Of a DNA stretch of 64,000 bases, positions 1 through 11,462 are shown piece after piece (the stretch's first letter is position 1; the number at the start of each line of letters is the position of its first letter). Under the pieces are notes generated by a model. It was not told the DNA's origin. It saw nothing but the letters and a program-made list of their open reading frames with translations, and ran no database searches. The stretch covers positions 23,258,372-23,322,371 of the forward strand of contig JAKGHH010000004.1 in the NCBI GenBank assembly GCA_022828595.1, written 5' to 3'. This DNA is from Nelumbo lutea. Lineage: Eukaryota; Streptophyta; Magnoliopsida; Proteales; Nelumbonaceae. The translations under genes were made by a program, and so were the position numbers.

Positions 1-857
1 GGGGCGTCAATTAGAAGCTCAGTCAGACAGAGAATTGGTGAGAAAGAGGAGGGGTGGAGTGGGAAGAGGTCGCCACCACTCGTTAGGTGTTAGTCAATTC
101 TCAGAAAAATTAAGGTTATTATAAGAAAATAGTTAAACAATAAGAGTACAATTTATCAATTAGCTAAACATGTAATTCAAAAAATTTGCCCTTATTTAAT
201 TATGTTATTGGGAAAGTGCATCTCATTGGTTATTTAAAAAATGACAGGGAATTAAAAACAACTTTAAACTTACAATTTTTGACATAACATACATGCATAC
301 ATGTATATATAAATAGAGAAATATGAATATAGTATATACATAAATGCATAAATATTTGCAATGAAAAAATAATACATTTATGGATGCATAGTTGCATATG
401 CATACATACATGAACATTGAATATACATATACACATAAGCCCTTTTCGATAAATATATACATAAATCCTTATATGCATAAATATATATTTATATAATATT
501 TATATATGCAAATATGAAGTTAAGTCATATTCTAATTGTTAAATGCCTAAATCCTAACCCAATCCAAAATTAAGTTGGGCATACTTTTCAACCCTAACCT
601 AGACTTCAACCCAAACCTAATTTTTTATTTTATTTTTCAGGCTGGGTTTGGGCTGAATTCAGGCTAACCCAGCCCAAATTGCAGCCCTATTCAAGGATCA
701 ATTGAAGATGAGCCAAGAGCAAATGGAAGTGGAATTCATTTTGTTAAGAGTGAAGGATTGATTTCAATTGTTGTGGAATATGATCCTCTCCTTCATAGTA
801 GAGTTGCTTTTGCTCATTTTGTTAAAACTATCTTTGATTTTATTATATGGGAGATAA
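1..857. other. AT-rich intergenic DNA, no gene seen
   Basis: No open frame here resembles a protein. The stretch is AT-rich, with runs of TATA and CATA between about 280 and 510 and a GGGTT/AACCC-rich imperfect inverted stretch at about 570-690. Positions 211-235 carry a block reading GAAAGTGCATCTCATTGG that recurs in inverse orientation near 47136-47162, so part of this region is probably the end of a transposon. Confidence 0.6.
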
Positions 858-859
858 TC

Positions 860-1255
860 CTTCCTAAGGCGAGTCAAGCCAATCCAAACATATGGCTATT
901 CTCGCTCGACTTGCCAAAAATTTGTATGTTTAAGTTCAGCTCAGCTCAAGCTCGACTATGAGCCAAGTTTTCTATAAAAGTAAAAATTATACCTATAAAA
1001 ATTATTATTATTTTTATTTTACATATACAAAATTAAGAATTATAAATATTATTTTTTTATAACACATAAAAATAAAAATATTATATATGTATGTATTAGG
1101 CTCAATTACACTTGTGAGTTTCACGAGCCAAGCTTTATTGTGCTCGTTTCAGTTTAATTAACAAACAAGCATATATATTGAGCTTAAGTTAAACTCCAAG
1201 CTTAGTCTAAGCCGAGCCAAATCAAACTTTTTACAAACTAAGTTCGAATAACACC
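860..1255. repeat. Probable decayed MITE with GAGCC/GGCTC-rich ends
   Basis: The left part is rich in CTCGACTTG and GCTCAAGCTCGAC words. The right part carries related words in inverse sense (CACGAGCCAAGC, GCCGAGCCAAAT) around an AT-rich core. Such GAGCTCG-rich inverted ends are common in small non-autonomous plant DNA transposons. I could not define exact ends or a target-site duplication, so the class is inference. Confidence 0.35.
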
Positions 1256-1259
1256 CCAA

Positions 1260-2841
1260 ATTTGTAATGGTGCCATTGTTACTGTTATTTGATCTTAACT
1301 AGTATCATACATTTTTATATTTTATGCATTAAAAAATTAGAGTGCCTAACTATCCAAAATTCCAAATCCACCATCCTAATCGACCTCTGCCCATGTGCCC
1401 TTTTCAATTGCCACGTGTACATAATTGAGGTTGGACCCACTAATGGAATATGTTATCTTAACAATATGATTTTATTAGCCATCCAAAGTCTAGAACCATG
1501 AAATCAGACGATTAATCACGTGGCCTTGCTGATATTTCTGGTTCAAAGTTATTGGCTTTATGGGGACCACATTGAATGGTTGAGGAAAGGAAACTTGAGA
1601 GGTTTTTGGTGGGAGCAACCTCGTTGCAAAACTTCTCATTTCTAGCTTTCCACCTTGTAAAGTAAAATGCGGGTGACTATCTCAACTACTTCCCTACAAT
1701 CTCTCCCGGCCTCTCGTAATGGCTAATTCTAAACCCCTCTCCTTTCTTTCCAAAAATCTCTGCCTGCAACCGAAAGCGGGTTCTTCCTCTATGAGTTTTT
1801 TCTGTTGAAACAGAGTTCTCATTTCTTCAATCCGTTTCTCGTGGAGAGAAAAGTCATGCAATACGCTTCTCTGTCCCATTATTCTCCGAGATGATATATA
1901 ATAAGATCGGCGGAGGCTCGATGACCCTGCAGAGAACGACATCGTGAACAGTGCAGACACGATAGAGGACTTAACAGGGAAGGACGATTGATTCTGCTAT
2001 CTCTCATCTTTTATCTGTAACATTCTCTCCTTTCCTCTGTTAAAGTTTTGTTGTTGCCAGGTATTTATTTGATGAAATGGTTTTTTGAGAACACAAAGAG
2101 AAATCAGGTGGTTAAATGGATTAGTTCTTAATTATTGTTATTATTATCATCATCATGGTTAAGATAAGATACTAATTAAATTATTATTATTATTTTCTTG
2201 TAGGTACCTGCTGCCGGCTGCTGGTATTCAAGTTGGACCAATTAAAGAAAATACAGAAAGAATCTGTGGTCTGGTTTTCCCAGTTGCCCATGTGTAGGAG
2301 GAAGAGAAGGAGAAGAGGAAGGGGAGGAGGAGGAGAGGAGCGGCCATAAATGTCATTGGGTAATTAAATCAGCTAAAAGTTCTTGGTTTAACGTTCATAG
2401 ACACCTCCTAATCCCAACTCCCAGATCACCAATGGAAACAGAAAGATCGTTTTACTGTTAAACATAAGCTGATCATTGTTTCTAATTCCATGAATTAATG
2501 GGAGTATGATGAGAAAGTATATGATGCTCCTGTGTGGTTTTATTGACAATCAGATTGATTTTTTCTTCTAGGACAGATTTGATTAGTTGATGATCATCAT
2601 TTTCACAAGATTCGAGCAGCGCTCGGAACATAAGAGGCTCCAGAATTTTTTGATGTCCAGTATGCAATATCTTCTGAGTTTAGGATCCCAGTAAGAAGAA
2701 GGAGACTTCTACTCTGCCTGTTTATTAGGATCAAAAGACTCTTACAATTCAGTGCTAGAAGAAGCCACTCTCAGTAATCTGAAACGAAGTGGTTTCAGAA
2801 GTCTGATTAGGTCTTTCGTGGCAAGCAACTCAACAACGGCG
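1260..2841 (+). promoter_or_regulatory. Upstream region and probable 5' leader of the PB1-domain gene
   Basis: No coding sequence is recognisable. The composition becomes less AT-rich from about 1560, and there are pyrimidine-rich tracts at 1690-1770 and 2000-2060. A good GT-AG pair (CCAG/GTATTT at 2060/2061 and TTCTTGTAG ending at 2203) could bound a 143-bp intron in the 5' untranslated region. GGA/GAA-rich DNA lies at 2290-2340. The leader assignment is inferred from position directly upstream of the PB1 coding exon. Confidence 0.4.
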
Positions 2842-3010
2842 ATGGCAGTGCGTGAGGATGAAGAAGCTATTTTGCTATCACCAGGGAGACGAGTGAAGTT
2901 CTTGTGCAGTTATGGTGGGAAGATATTGCCAAGACCGATAGATGGTCAGCTCAAGTATGTAGGTGGTGAAACCCGAGTTATAGTAGTCCCTCGTGATATT
3001 ACTTTCTCAG

Positions 3011-3057
<47 letters not shown>

Positions 3058-4025
3058 CTCTCTCAGACACAACACAAACACATAAATGGGCGTGCATTAA
3101 TCTGACTTTAGCTTTCAAAACTGAAAACTCTTCTCTCTCACAAGGCAAAATTACTGCTTACCTGATCACCAATTCTAATTATTATACGAATTGAATTGCA
3201 ACTCCATTGCCAGAGTTGATGAAGAAACTGACTAGACTATTCGAAGGCGATGTAATCCTCAAATACCAGTTGATACCTGAGGACTTGGATGCCTTGGTCT
3301 CTGTAACATGTGATGAGGACGTCCAACACATGCTGGATGAATACGACAGTTACAATGTGACGACGTACAATGAAGGGGGAACGCCGAGAACACCGAGACT
3401 ACGAGCTTTCTTGTTTCCATCCAACCCAGTTGTAATCGAGGACCAAGTGATGACTACTGCTACCGACACCCAAGCACTTGAGCAGCACTACGTTGATGCC
3501 ATCAATGGAGTTGTACGAGCACCCATCAAAATAAAACGTTCCTTTAGCAGCATATGCCATCAGAGCTTCAGCTTTTCATCACCTAGGGCCTCATCCCCAA
3601 AGTCATCAAGTCCTCAGTTCGACCCAGCTGCTGCATCAAATAATGGCTACTCAACAACAACAACTAGTCGTGCCCGCCAGGTGCTGCAAAGAGTTCAGAG
3701 CTCTCCTGACCTGTTCAGTCAACTTGGTCATCACCGGCTTCAGCCACAATTACGCACCTTCTGCCAGCAGCCCTCGAGACTTCAGGGTGCATATAAGGGT
3801 GGTGGAAATCGAAGGCTGCAGCCGACCTTGTCGTTTGGCCGACATGAACTCGAAAGGAGAATGCTGGCTCGTTCCTACAGTGGCTGCTACTCACCGACAA
3901 GGCAGCGCAGAGGAAATGGAGGACGGGGACGCATGAACTCTGAACATAATAATGATGGACGTGGTGTTAACCAGAATGGAGAGCTTGAAATGGTGGACAG
4001 ATTTCCTCGGCAAACGTTAGAGTAG
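2842..4025 (+). CDS. PB1 (octicosapeptide/Phox/Bem1p) domain-containing protein
   Basis: Two coding exons, 2842-3010 and 3214-4025, are joined at phase 1 across GT-AG borders (TCTCAG/GTTCTC and TTGCCAG/AGTTG), giving about 326 residues. The PB1 domain spans roughly residues 10-105. It has the basic strand [18 protein letters not shown], then [20 protein letters not shown] after the splice, then [16 protein letters not shown] and the acidic [19 protein letters not shown]-like stretch. PB1 domains mediate head-to-tail protein dimerisation. The rest is Ser/Arg/Gln-rich and low in complexity, as in plant PB1-only proteins; no kinase or other domain follows. The ATG at 2842 gives a start just before the domain; an in-frame ATG at 2752 would add 30 residues and cannot be excluded. 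The molecular function of this subfamily is not established. Confidence 0.9.
3013..3053 (+). repeat. (CT)n microsatellite in the PB1-gene intron
   Basis: About 20 CT units begin three bases inside the intron, immediately after the GT donor at 3011. It pads the 203-bp intron and is likely length-polymorphic. Confidence 0.95.
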
Positions 4026-4381
4026 CTAGTCGGAATTCAAAATGCGGGATCGATATGATAATTAGGGTCTACCAATTGGTTGGTAGAAGTAAGGTGGCTT
4101 AATTTGATCTTCTTAATTTGGGTGGCGTTCAAAATCAAATAGCTAGCCTGTTCATAAAAAGGTTTAGAAGGTTCTGTATATACTTCTTTGTCTTTCTTTT
4201 TTTCCTTTTTTATTTTCCTTTCTGTGTGTCTGTGAAGAGGAAGGGGATGTTTGCACTAGATGAGTGTGTCGAAAGAATTTTAGCAATTAATGGTCTGTAA
4301 ATTTTAGGCATTATAATTGATTGACTGAAGTGATACATACAAGTTGGGCAAATAAATAAATAAATCTATTCACATCCCAAT

Positions 4382-4427
4382 CGTGTATTGGGAACATCTC
4401 CCACGGATAACTTGCGGAGATGTTCCC
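4382..4427. repeat. Inverted repeat containing the dispersed GGGAACATCTCC motif
   Basis: The left arm reads TGTATTGGGAACATCTCC and the right arm begins GGAGATGTTCCC, so GGGAACATCTCC and its exact complement face each other across about 13 bases. The same motif recurs near 10871, 26779, 42058 (diverged), 56988 and 57016. Confidence 0.7.
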
Positions 4428-5460
4428 ACTGCACGCTGAGATGTGCATGTGAGGCGTTTGTGAGGCGCTGACGTGATCTAATAAGATATATTGTTTAAAC
4501 AGAATGAATGGCGAAACAGGATTCATATAGACCCCATATAGTTGGGACAATTGGACAAGGGTTGGATAATGAAGAACTTTATCTATTCTTAGCAAGAGTT
4601 TAATACTATTTGGATATCAATAGGAAAATAAATAGGAATAAATGAAAAAATAATTGGTATTTAATTTAGCTACTTTACAGGGATCATATCTAATGTAATA
4701 AACATCTAATATTTATACTATATACAGTGGCGTACTTATATGAGGGAATTAAGTATCTATGTAAGACCCAATATAGTGGCATATGAACATAGTATTGAAG
4801 TCAATTGCCGTTTGACCAACTTTATCGTGGCTAAATACCTACAAATGAACAAGGCCTTTTAGTTTTCTTTAAAAAATTGTAAAATTATATTCTCAAATGA
4901 GATTAGGTATCAGCTCTCTCTCTCCTTTTTTTTCTTCATAATTTTGTTCGTATCTTTTTTTTCTATAATCTGTACTTTTAATTTCTTTCACTTTCTTTGG
5001 TTTTTCTTTCTTCAAAACTCTCTCCTTTATCCTTCTGAAATTTTCTCCCATCAAAAACCAGTTTCTCTCATGATTTTTTTTTTGCCCTTATTATATTAGA
5101 TGCTGTATAATATCTATGATCTATTACAAAGTCATAAAAATTAAGTTTCATTCTTTAATGTTAACTTATATCTTTACCCTTTGCATATATGCATATCACA
5201 AGTTTTCTTGTGTCAATATCTATACTATATTCTAAAATACAGTTGTCCATGTTAGGTTCCTTTTATTGATTCCAAACCCTTTTAGAATTTTGTGATTTTT
5301 GAATTTAAAAATATAAAATTAAATATAAGGCTGTTTAAGGTTGCCCACAACCAATTCAATTAAAAACCAAATGTAATATAGACATTTTTTTACACCAACC
5401 CATGCATTTCTCATAATCTTTACTCTATATTATAGTTGTAGGAGTCTTCCTTTGCTTCTT

Positions 5461-5473
5461 ATATCTATATCTA

Positions 5474-5554
<81 letters not shown>

Positions 5555-5570
5555 ATATATATATATATAT
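5461..5570. repeat. (TATC)n / (TA)n microsatellite
   Basis: About 100 bp of TATC units with occasional TATATC interruptions end in a short TA run. Confidence 0.97.
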
Positions 5571-6406
5571 TGTTTTAGAAACTTTGTTAATTTCAATTCA
5601 TATGTGAAATTAGGCTTGTTTTCCCTCACTTTTAGTTTTTTTCTTCACGGTTTGGTTTTTCTTTCTATCATATTCTTCTATACATGGCGCCCGGCCAATC
5701 ACTACAACCACCCTCCCTCCTAACTTGCTTTCAATTCCTAAAACTCTTTCACTTTTCCCCTTCTTGAGGACAGATTCAGTCTTCACAAAATTGTTCTCAC
5801 ACAGTTCTCACAGTCCTTTTCAGCTGTGCATAGGGCGGAATATCTCCATACTTGTATCCTTTTATTCATGAGGAGATGTTCCTAATGCACGGATGAAAAG
5901 GGCTGCAAGAAAGGTGTCAGCACCTAATCCGATATCTTCCTTCCTAAAAATCTTCTTTACCATCTCTACTACTTTTTCCCATCACATGGACTCTCCTGTT
6001 TGTTAATTAAAGCAAAACCCTTATACAAAAAAAAAAAAGGGTTTGTTCTTCAAACTTGTAGTTAGCCTCTCACTCAAAAGAGAGGTAGCTTTTAATTAAA
6101 AAAATCTAAAAACAGAGTATACTAGATTGGTGTGGTTCCACTCTAACCTCATGTTGTTTCCTAATTCCAGTTAGAAAGTAGGTTTGTATCATTCAATAAA
6201 AAATGAAATCTGATTTCGGTTTTGTAATGAAAATGTAAATAGATAACCAACACAAAAGTAGTTCAAGAGGTTACATTGGTGCAATAAATTCATCCTAAAT
6301 GCTTTAAGGCAATTCATATTTTATCAGAAAAAAAAAATTGCTTCAAGACTAACCATTAGGATGGTGTTTGTTTAGGTTATGGTTGAGTTGGCCCTTAGTA
6401 TCATAT

Positions 6407-6799
6407 TGCCACGAGGCTAGTAGTTGGGGCCCCGTGCGGCACTCGGTTGGGTCAAGTAAGCCTAAGAAAGCAAGCAATTACACACAAAAGGCAACAAAGA
6501 TGGCACATGAATTAGTAAAAGGCGCTTTGTATTGCATTAAAGATGGCAAGTACAAGCACACGAGTTTATGTCGAGGGGACCTCGTGCTTAACCTTTACAC
6601 GGTATTGGCACCACTCAACTACCTACCTCCCCTCAAAGAGTAGCTTAAGCTTTTAGTGCTCTCACAAAGCATTACATCAAAATATTGAGAAATCATACTG
6701 CAGAATTACAATAATTCCATGGGCATCTCCCCCCATACAAAATACATATGCAACCCCACCCAAGACACACTTGATGATGCATTGATGGCACCTGTGACA
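6407..6799 (-). repeat. 3' LTR of the gag-only element
   Basis: This copy is about 90 percent or more similar by eye to 9298-9736. It lacks a block of roughly 46 bases that the upper copy has just before its CCTGTGACA end. Its terminal TGTCATAGGG has changed to TGCCACGAGG. Confidence 0.85.
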
Positions 6800-7128
6800 G
6801 TCTCCCCCACTCAATTCAGTCTTTGTCCTCGAAGACTGGCTTTTGCATGCTGTTGGATTCCGCTGGTGGTGAAGGAGGGTTCCTCTGATGATTCACGAAC
6901 TTCTTCTCTTCCAAGGCCCAACCAAGTGTTTTGGTTAAGGTTTTGAGGGTGATTCGTGTTAAGGGGGAACCTACAGCCAGGTCCTAGGTTGAGTCCTTGG
7001 CTAGCGGCTTGAAGGTATGTCTGACGTGGCTTGGCTTGGTTGGCGCTGCTAGCTGAGGTAGGGATTGGTGCAAAAGATGATTTGAGGTCAAAAGGATGTT
7101 GGGTATTCAGTTCCCCAAGGTTTTCTCC

Positions 7129-9065
7129 TCACATGGCTACTATGTGGGCAAATAGATGGAGGCTGAATGTTGGGATGATTCCTAGGGTTTGTGGGCGACA
7201 CTCACTTCCCATGGTAATAGATAAGGTTGGTGCTGGAGTTGGTCTTAGGTCTTCTGTTTGGCCCACTAAGTTGGGGCTGCAGGTAGCTTCATCGTCGGCT
7301 TTGAACATGGTTGTGGCTGACGGTGGCGCTGATGTTAATGCTGGTGTTGGTGCTGGTGTGGGAACAACTTTGGTTGAGACTTCCCAACCCGTTCCGGTGT
7401 TGAAGTGGGGGTCTTCCTTGTTGGTATGGCGCTGGCTTTGTGGGTGTCTATTTCTTGGTAGTATTTCAGGGCTGAAAGTTGCTTCTCGTGTACCTTGAGG
7501 GTTGTTGTCACTGGAACCATGCAAAGAGAACACTTGTCTAAGATGAGTACTGTTGATGTATGGTATGAGCACTGTTTCCGCTTGCATGAGAAACTCCATT
7601 CCTAAGACAACTTGAAAATCATCTAAAGGTACAACAGATAGATTGATGGGTCCTTTCCATGGCCCAACTTGGAGCTCTACTCCACGAGCCACGCCTTCCA
7701 CTGCTTTGGCCCTTGAGTTGACAGCCTTGACCCACCCTGTTTGTTTGGTGGTGGACAAGCCAAGACGATGTGCCTCATCAAGAGAGATGAAGTTATGAGT
7801 GGCCCCGATATCCACCAAGGCCTGAGTCAGCTTCCCCCCAAGGGTGATGTCCACATATTTTAGCCCCTTGTGGGCTTTGCTAGGCCATTTAGTATGGCCC
7901 TCTCTCTTGACCATTGCATTGATGAGTTGGAGAATGCCTACTCTTGGCGCTTGTGTAGGTTTCTCCTCATCACTCTCTTCACACTGAAATTGGCAATGAG
8001 GGCATTGATTTTCTTTCATGTTGGACAGTCGCTTGTCTAATGCATTTCATTACATATGAAGCAAGGTGCCGGAGGTGTGGTGGGTCTCCTAGTGTACTTG
8101 TGGCCCTGGGAGTTGTTGGCTTCCTATGGCTTCTTCCCTTGGTGGTAACCTGCCCTGTCAGGATATGCCTACTTTTCCCGAGTGGATGTTGACCATGGGT
8201 CTCCCCCACTCAAGTTGGTGGTACATGGGCTAGGTGGCTGGTGGTTCACTTCATCAGGCTTCTTCAATTCAACAAGTTGCTCGGCCATGACCATGGCAGT
8301 TGCTAGGTCTTTCACCCCGTGTCGTTGCAGCTCAAGCTCAACCCATGGTTTGAGTCTGTCCATTAAATTGAACAAGAGGTTCTTGTCAGACATGTCGGAG
8401 ATCTCCAATGTCAAGGCTGAGAATTCCTGGACATAGTCATGTAGTGAGTCCTTGTGTTTTGAGTTCTTCATCTTCCTTCTTGCAAGGTACTCGACATTCT
8501 CAGGGTAAATTTGGTGCTTGAACTCTCGTTTGAAGTCAGCCCAGGTATTGATGGTGCACGTTCCGCAATCAATGTCCTGACAACACCTACGCCGCCATAA
8601 CATGACAATATCATTTAAATAAACAGCAGTCATACATACCGGAATTTGGTCATCACAAATGCCAGTGGCAAAGAAATATTGTTCAAGTTGCCACAAGAAG
8701 TTGTCGAGTTCATGAGCTTCTCAAGCACCTGAATATGGTGTTGGTTGTCATATCTTGATGGGTGTCGGGGTCGGAGTAGATGAGGTAGAAGAGGAGTTGG
8801 CCATCGCCCTTTTTAGAAGTGTCACCTCATCCCTCATCTCGTCTAGTTGTGCTTGGAATCGGTCCATCAAGCCTTGAAGGCTGCTTTGGGATGGCCCAAC
8901 TTTCGATTGTTGCAATGTGCTCTGGATCTCCCTAAAGGCGCCATTGAACTGCCCTTCTAGTTCCACCACCGCATTTTCCACTATCTCCATATTTAGGTGG
9001 AGTTCATCAACCTGATCTCGGGTCTCCCCTACTATTGCCTCGCAACATAGGATACGCATGTCCAT
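7129..9065 (-). pseudogene. Degenerate gag, zinc knuckle and aspartic protease of the Ty3-type element
   Basis: Reading on the - strand, 9065-8748 encodes an N-terminal coiled-coil segment. After a break, 8696-8169 encodes the gag core (WADFKREFKHQIYPENVEYL and SLHDYVQEFSALTLEISDMS are typical retrotransposon gag motifs). A zinc knuckle recognisable as CFICNEMH then a stop lies near 8080-8040. A retropepsin at 8019-7129 has ALVDIGATHNFIS, in which the catalytic D-S/T-G is changed to D-I-G, and VVLGMEFL. Three frames and at least two stops are involved, so it is not translatable as one protein. Beyond the protease the frame becomes a proline/threonine-rich tail and ends without a reverse transcriptase. 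Confidence 0.85.
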
Positions 9066-9297
9066 TCTTGGTAACTAATCAACAGATTTGTCCCGTTTAC
9101 TTGTTTTGATTGTCTGGCCCTTGGGGGCTTGATTTTTGGTAGGCTCGTAGATCGGTGCCTCATCAACGTCATGGGCATGAGCTAGCCCAAAAAGTATGTC
9201 ATCTGCAATATCGCAGCTGCCCTTCATTGATTATGCTGAGTGTGGCTTTGCGGGCAGGGTCCAATGTGTATGGAGCAGCTCCGACTCTTATACCAAC

Positions 9298-9736
9298 TGT
9301 CATAGGGCTAGTCGTTGGGGCCCCGTGCGGCACTCGGTTGGGTCGAGTAAGCCTAAGAAAGCAAGCAATGACACACAAAAAGCAACAAAGATGGCACATG
9401 AGTTAGTAAAAGCTACTTTGTATTTTATTAAAGATGACAAGCACAACCACACGAGTTTCTGTTGAGGGGACCTCGTGCTTAACCTTTACATGGTATTGGC
9501 GCCACTCAACTACCTACCTCCCCTCAAAGAGTAGCTTAAGCTTTTGGTGCTCTGACAAAACATTACATCAAAATATTGAGAAATCATATTGCATAATTAC
9601 AATAACGCCATGAGCATCTCCCCCCATACAAAATACATATGCAACCCCACCCAAGACACACTTGATGATGCACTAATGGCATGTCGCGGGCATGGCCAAG
9701 GCACTTGATGGCATGAAAAAGTGGTCACCTGTGACA
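9298..9736 (-). repeat. 5' LTR of the gag-only element
   Basis: This 439-bp copy starts TGTCATAGGG and ends ACCTGTGACA (+ strand). It is followed on its low-coordinate side by the primer-binding site, which fixes the element's orientation as minus. Confidence 0.85.
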
Positions 9737-10220
9737 ATACGTCACCTCAGTGGCCGTCTTATCACTTTGGCTACGTTAGCACCACATCATGTGGATAAGC
9801 GCGACCAAGACAAGAAAGTATCATACGGATGAGGACAACTCTGCTGGGGATTAGGTCTTATCCTGAAGACCCTGGCGGGCAACCTCATCCCATCAACCTC
9901 AGAATCCTCATTTGACTAGGACATGGATTTCCGGCTATAAAAAGGTTCCTCCTGCTCAAGGTAAGGGATCCAACTTTTGACCTTCCATACTGTTACTCTA
10001 CTTGGACCAGCACTGTTCTCTCAACTGCTTAGCCCAGCCACCCATCCTCTTTTACTAACTTGAGCATCGGAGTACCTACCTGGGGAATAACTCCTCGAGC
10101 CTCTAACCTTGTTCTTGGTTTTAGATGTTGGAGCGCGGTTTCGTCCTTCCACCTCGGCTCTGACCAATTGGTAGGATTATCTGACTGTGATATCGGTTCA
10201 AGAAACACCTTGGATCTAGC
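9737..10220 (+). mobile_element. Truncated gypsy-type LTR fragment
   Basis: It contains GGCTATAAAAAGG at about 9933 followed by CCTCCTGCTCAAGGTAAG, and downstream TTGAGCATCGGAGTACCT at about 10061. A TATA box, then a U5-like region with an ACTTGAGC-RTCGGAGTG signature, is characteristic of LTRs of the plant Ty3/gypsy Tat/Athila group. No paired LTR or internal region is seen, so this is a solo or broken LTR, probably cut by the insertion at 9736. The right boundary is approximate. Confidence 0.6.
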
Positions 10221-10442
10221 AGCATCAATGCCTATAAAGTACAATGCATCCATAAAGTTTCCTGGCCCTTGTTTATGCAAATCTTTCTTTCTTTCCTTCA
10301 ATTGATCAATTCATGGGTTTGAACTTGCATAGAGATATGTGGCTGCAATTCACAGCGGATAGACAGTGGGTAGGAAATCTAGGTTCTTGAACGGGTGCCT
10401 CAAAAGTTACTTCAAGACTAACCATTAAGATAGTGCCTATAA

Positions 10443-10667
10443 GGCTCAATTTGGAAGGAGTACAAATACATATATGTAAAGTGCAAATCTATGGATTTTG
10501 TATTATTTTGTATGTATTTGAGTTGTACATTTTTGTATTTGTACTCTTCAGACTGAGTTTAGAAGGAGTACAAATGCAAATATGTAATGCAAAACCTTAT
10601 ATTTTATATTATTTTGTATGTATTTATGTTGTACATATTTGCATTTGTATTGCTTCCAAGTTGAGCC
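10443..10667. mobile_element. Dimeric palindromic MITE with TAA duplication (Tourist/Harbinger-like)
   Basis: The left end GGCTCAATTTGGAAGGAGT is mirrored at the right end (GCTTCCAAGTTGAGCC), and both ends are flanked by TAA. Inside, near 10548, a second inward-facing copy of the terminus appears (ACTGAGTTTAGAAGGAGT), so the element is two roughly 110-bp palindromes in tandem. The family recurs at 45250-45352. Confidence 0.7.
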
Positions 10668-10670
10668 TAA

Positions 10671-11462
10671 AGTACATTTTTGTATTTGCACCATACAACT
10701 ACTCTTTCTTTCTTTCCTTCAATTCATCCGTGGGTTTGAAGTTGTGCCTCCACAAAGAGAGGGATACCAAAATGACCAATTGAACTACTGAATCTTTCTT
10801 TATTTCGTCTTAACTTCAATTAAAGAGCGATTCAAACAGAAATCAAATCTCATCATCATTCATGACTATTTCGTGAATTGGGAACACCTCCCCTTGCATA
10901 ATACTATGTAGAGGATGAGATGTTCTCCATGTGTGGGTGCGGTAAACGTGAGTAGAATTTTCATGGGCAGGAGATCTGGACTCCTAACTTGCATCCCCAC
11001 TCCACACTCCAAAGCCCGTAGTTGTGAAAAAGTGATAATCACTAGAATCACTCCATACTTTGTTGGATGTAGTCAAATGTTGCCCCTAAATAGAGGTGCA
11101 ACTAAGTTTGGATCACCTACCAACAAAATACATTCCAACAACCTACCAATATGATCTCACAATGCACATCTCATACATGGTGGGTCACAGTGGATCCTAA
11201 TCTTATGGTGAGATGTGCATTGTTAGATCAAGTTGGTTGGGGCTTGAAACATGTTTCATCGGCAAAAGATTTCAACTAGGTGCAACTTTGATTGGATTGA
11301 ATTAGCATTTAACATTGCTTCAGCCTTCAGGCTCGAGTCTTAAACCAACTTATTTAAATTTTGACAAGAGCTCAACCCAAGACTGTCCAACTTGCACCCT
11401 TTGGTCTTCGATGGGTTCTGAAAAAGCCCAAAACCTAATTCCACATCCGGTAATCTTGTATT
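10671..11462. other. Intergenic DNA with two inverted repeats, no gene
   Basis: No protein-like frame is seen. It includes a GGGAACACCTCC version of the dispersed motif at about 10880. It also includes a perfect 15-base inverted repeat, ACAATGCACATCTCA at 11159-11173 and its complement at 11209-11223. Confidence 0.55.

Larger units (their letters stand above)
4026..6406. other. 3' flank of PB1 gene and AT-rich intergenic DNA
   Basis: Positions 4026 to about 4320 probably hold the 3' untranslated region. The remainder has no protein-like frame. Recognisable items are a GGGAACATCTCC palindrome at 4382-4427, a TATC microsatellite at 5461-5570, a diverged version of the palindrome at about 5836-5883, and a CTTCAAGACTAACCATTA block at 6342-6359 that recurs at about 10410-10427. 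Confidence 0.6.
6407..9736 (-). mobile_element. Non-autonomous gag/protease-only Ty3-type LTR retrotransposon (TR-GAG-like)
   Basis: Two direct repeats (6407-6799 and 9298-9736) start TGYCAYRGGG and end CCTGTGACA on the + strand. Read on the - strand, the base run next to the upper repeat is TTGGTATAAGAGTC, a primer-binding site like initiator-tRNA-Met sites. A purine tract, GAGTGGGGGAGAC, abuts the lower repeat at 6800-6812. Between them lie only gag, a degenerate zinc knuckle and a retropepsin; reverse transcriptase, RNase H and integrase are absent. The element is about 3.3 kb. The five bases flanking each end do not match (CATAT and ATACG), so either the duplication has decayed or an end has been altered. 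Gag-only LTR elements of this size have been described in plants as TR-GAG elements; the assignment to that class is inference. Confidence 0.85.

Noticed and set aside
5461..5570. Regular short repeats that could be mistaken for an array
   Set aside because: The unit is a tetranucleotide without spacers; it is a microsatellite, not CRISPR, and the window is from a plant.
7031..7498. 155-residue frame on the + strand
   Set aside because: It is antisense to the retroelement tail on the - strand and has no domain-like motifs.
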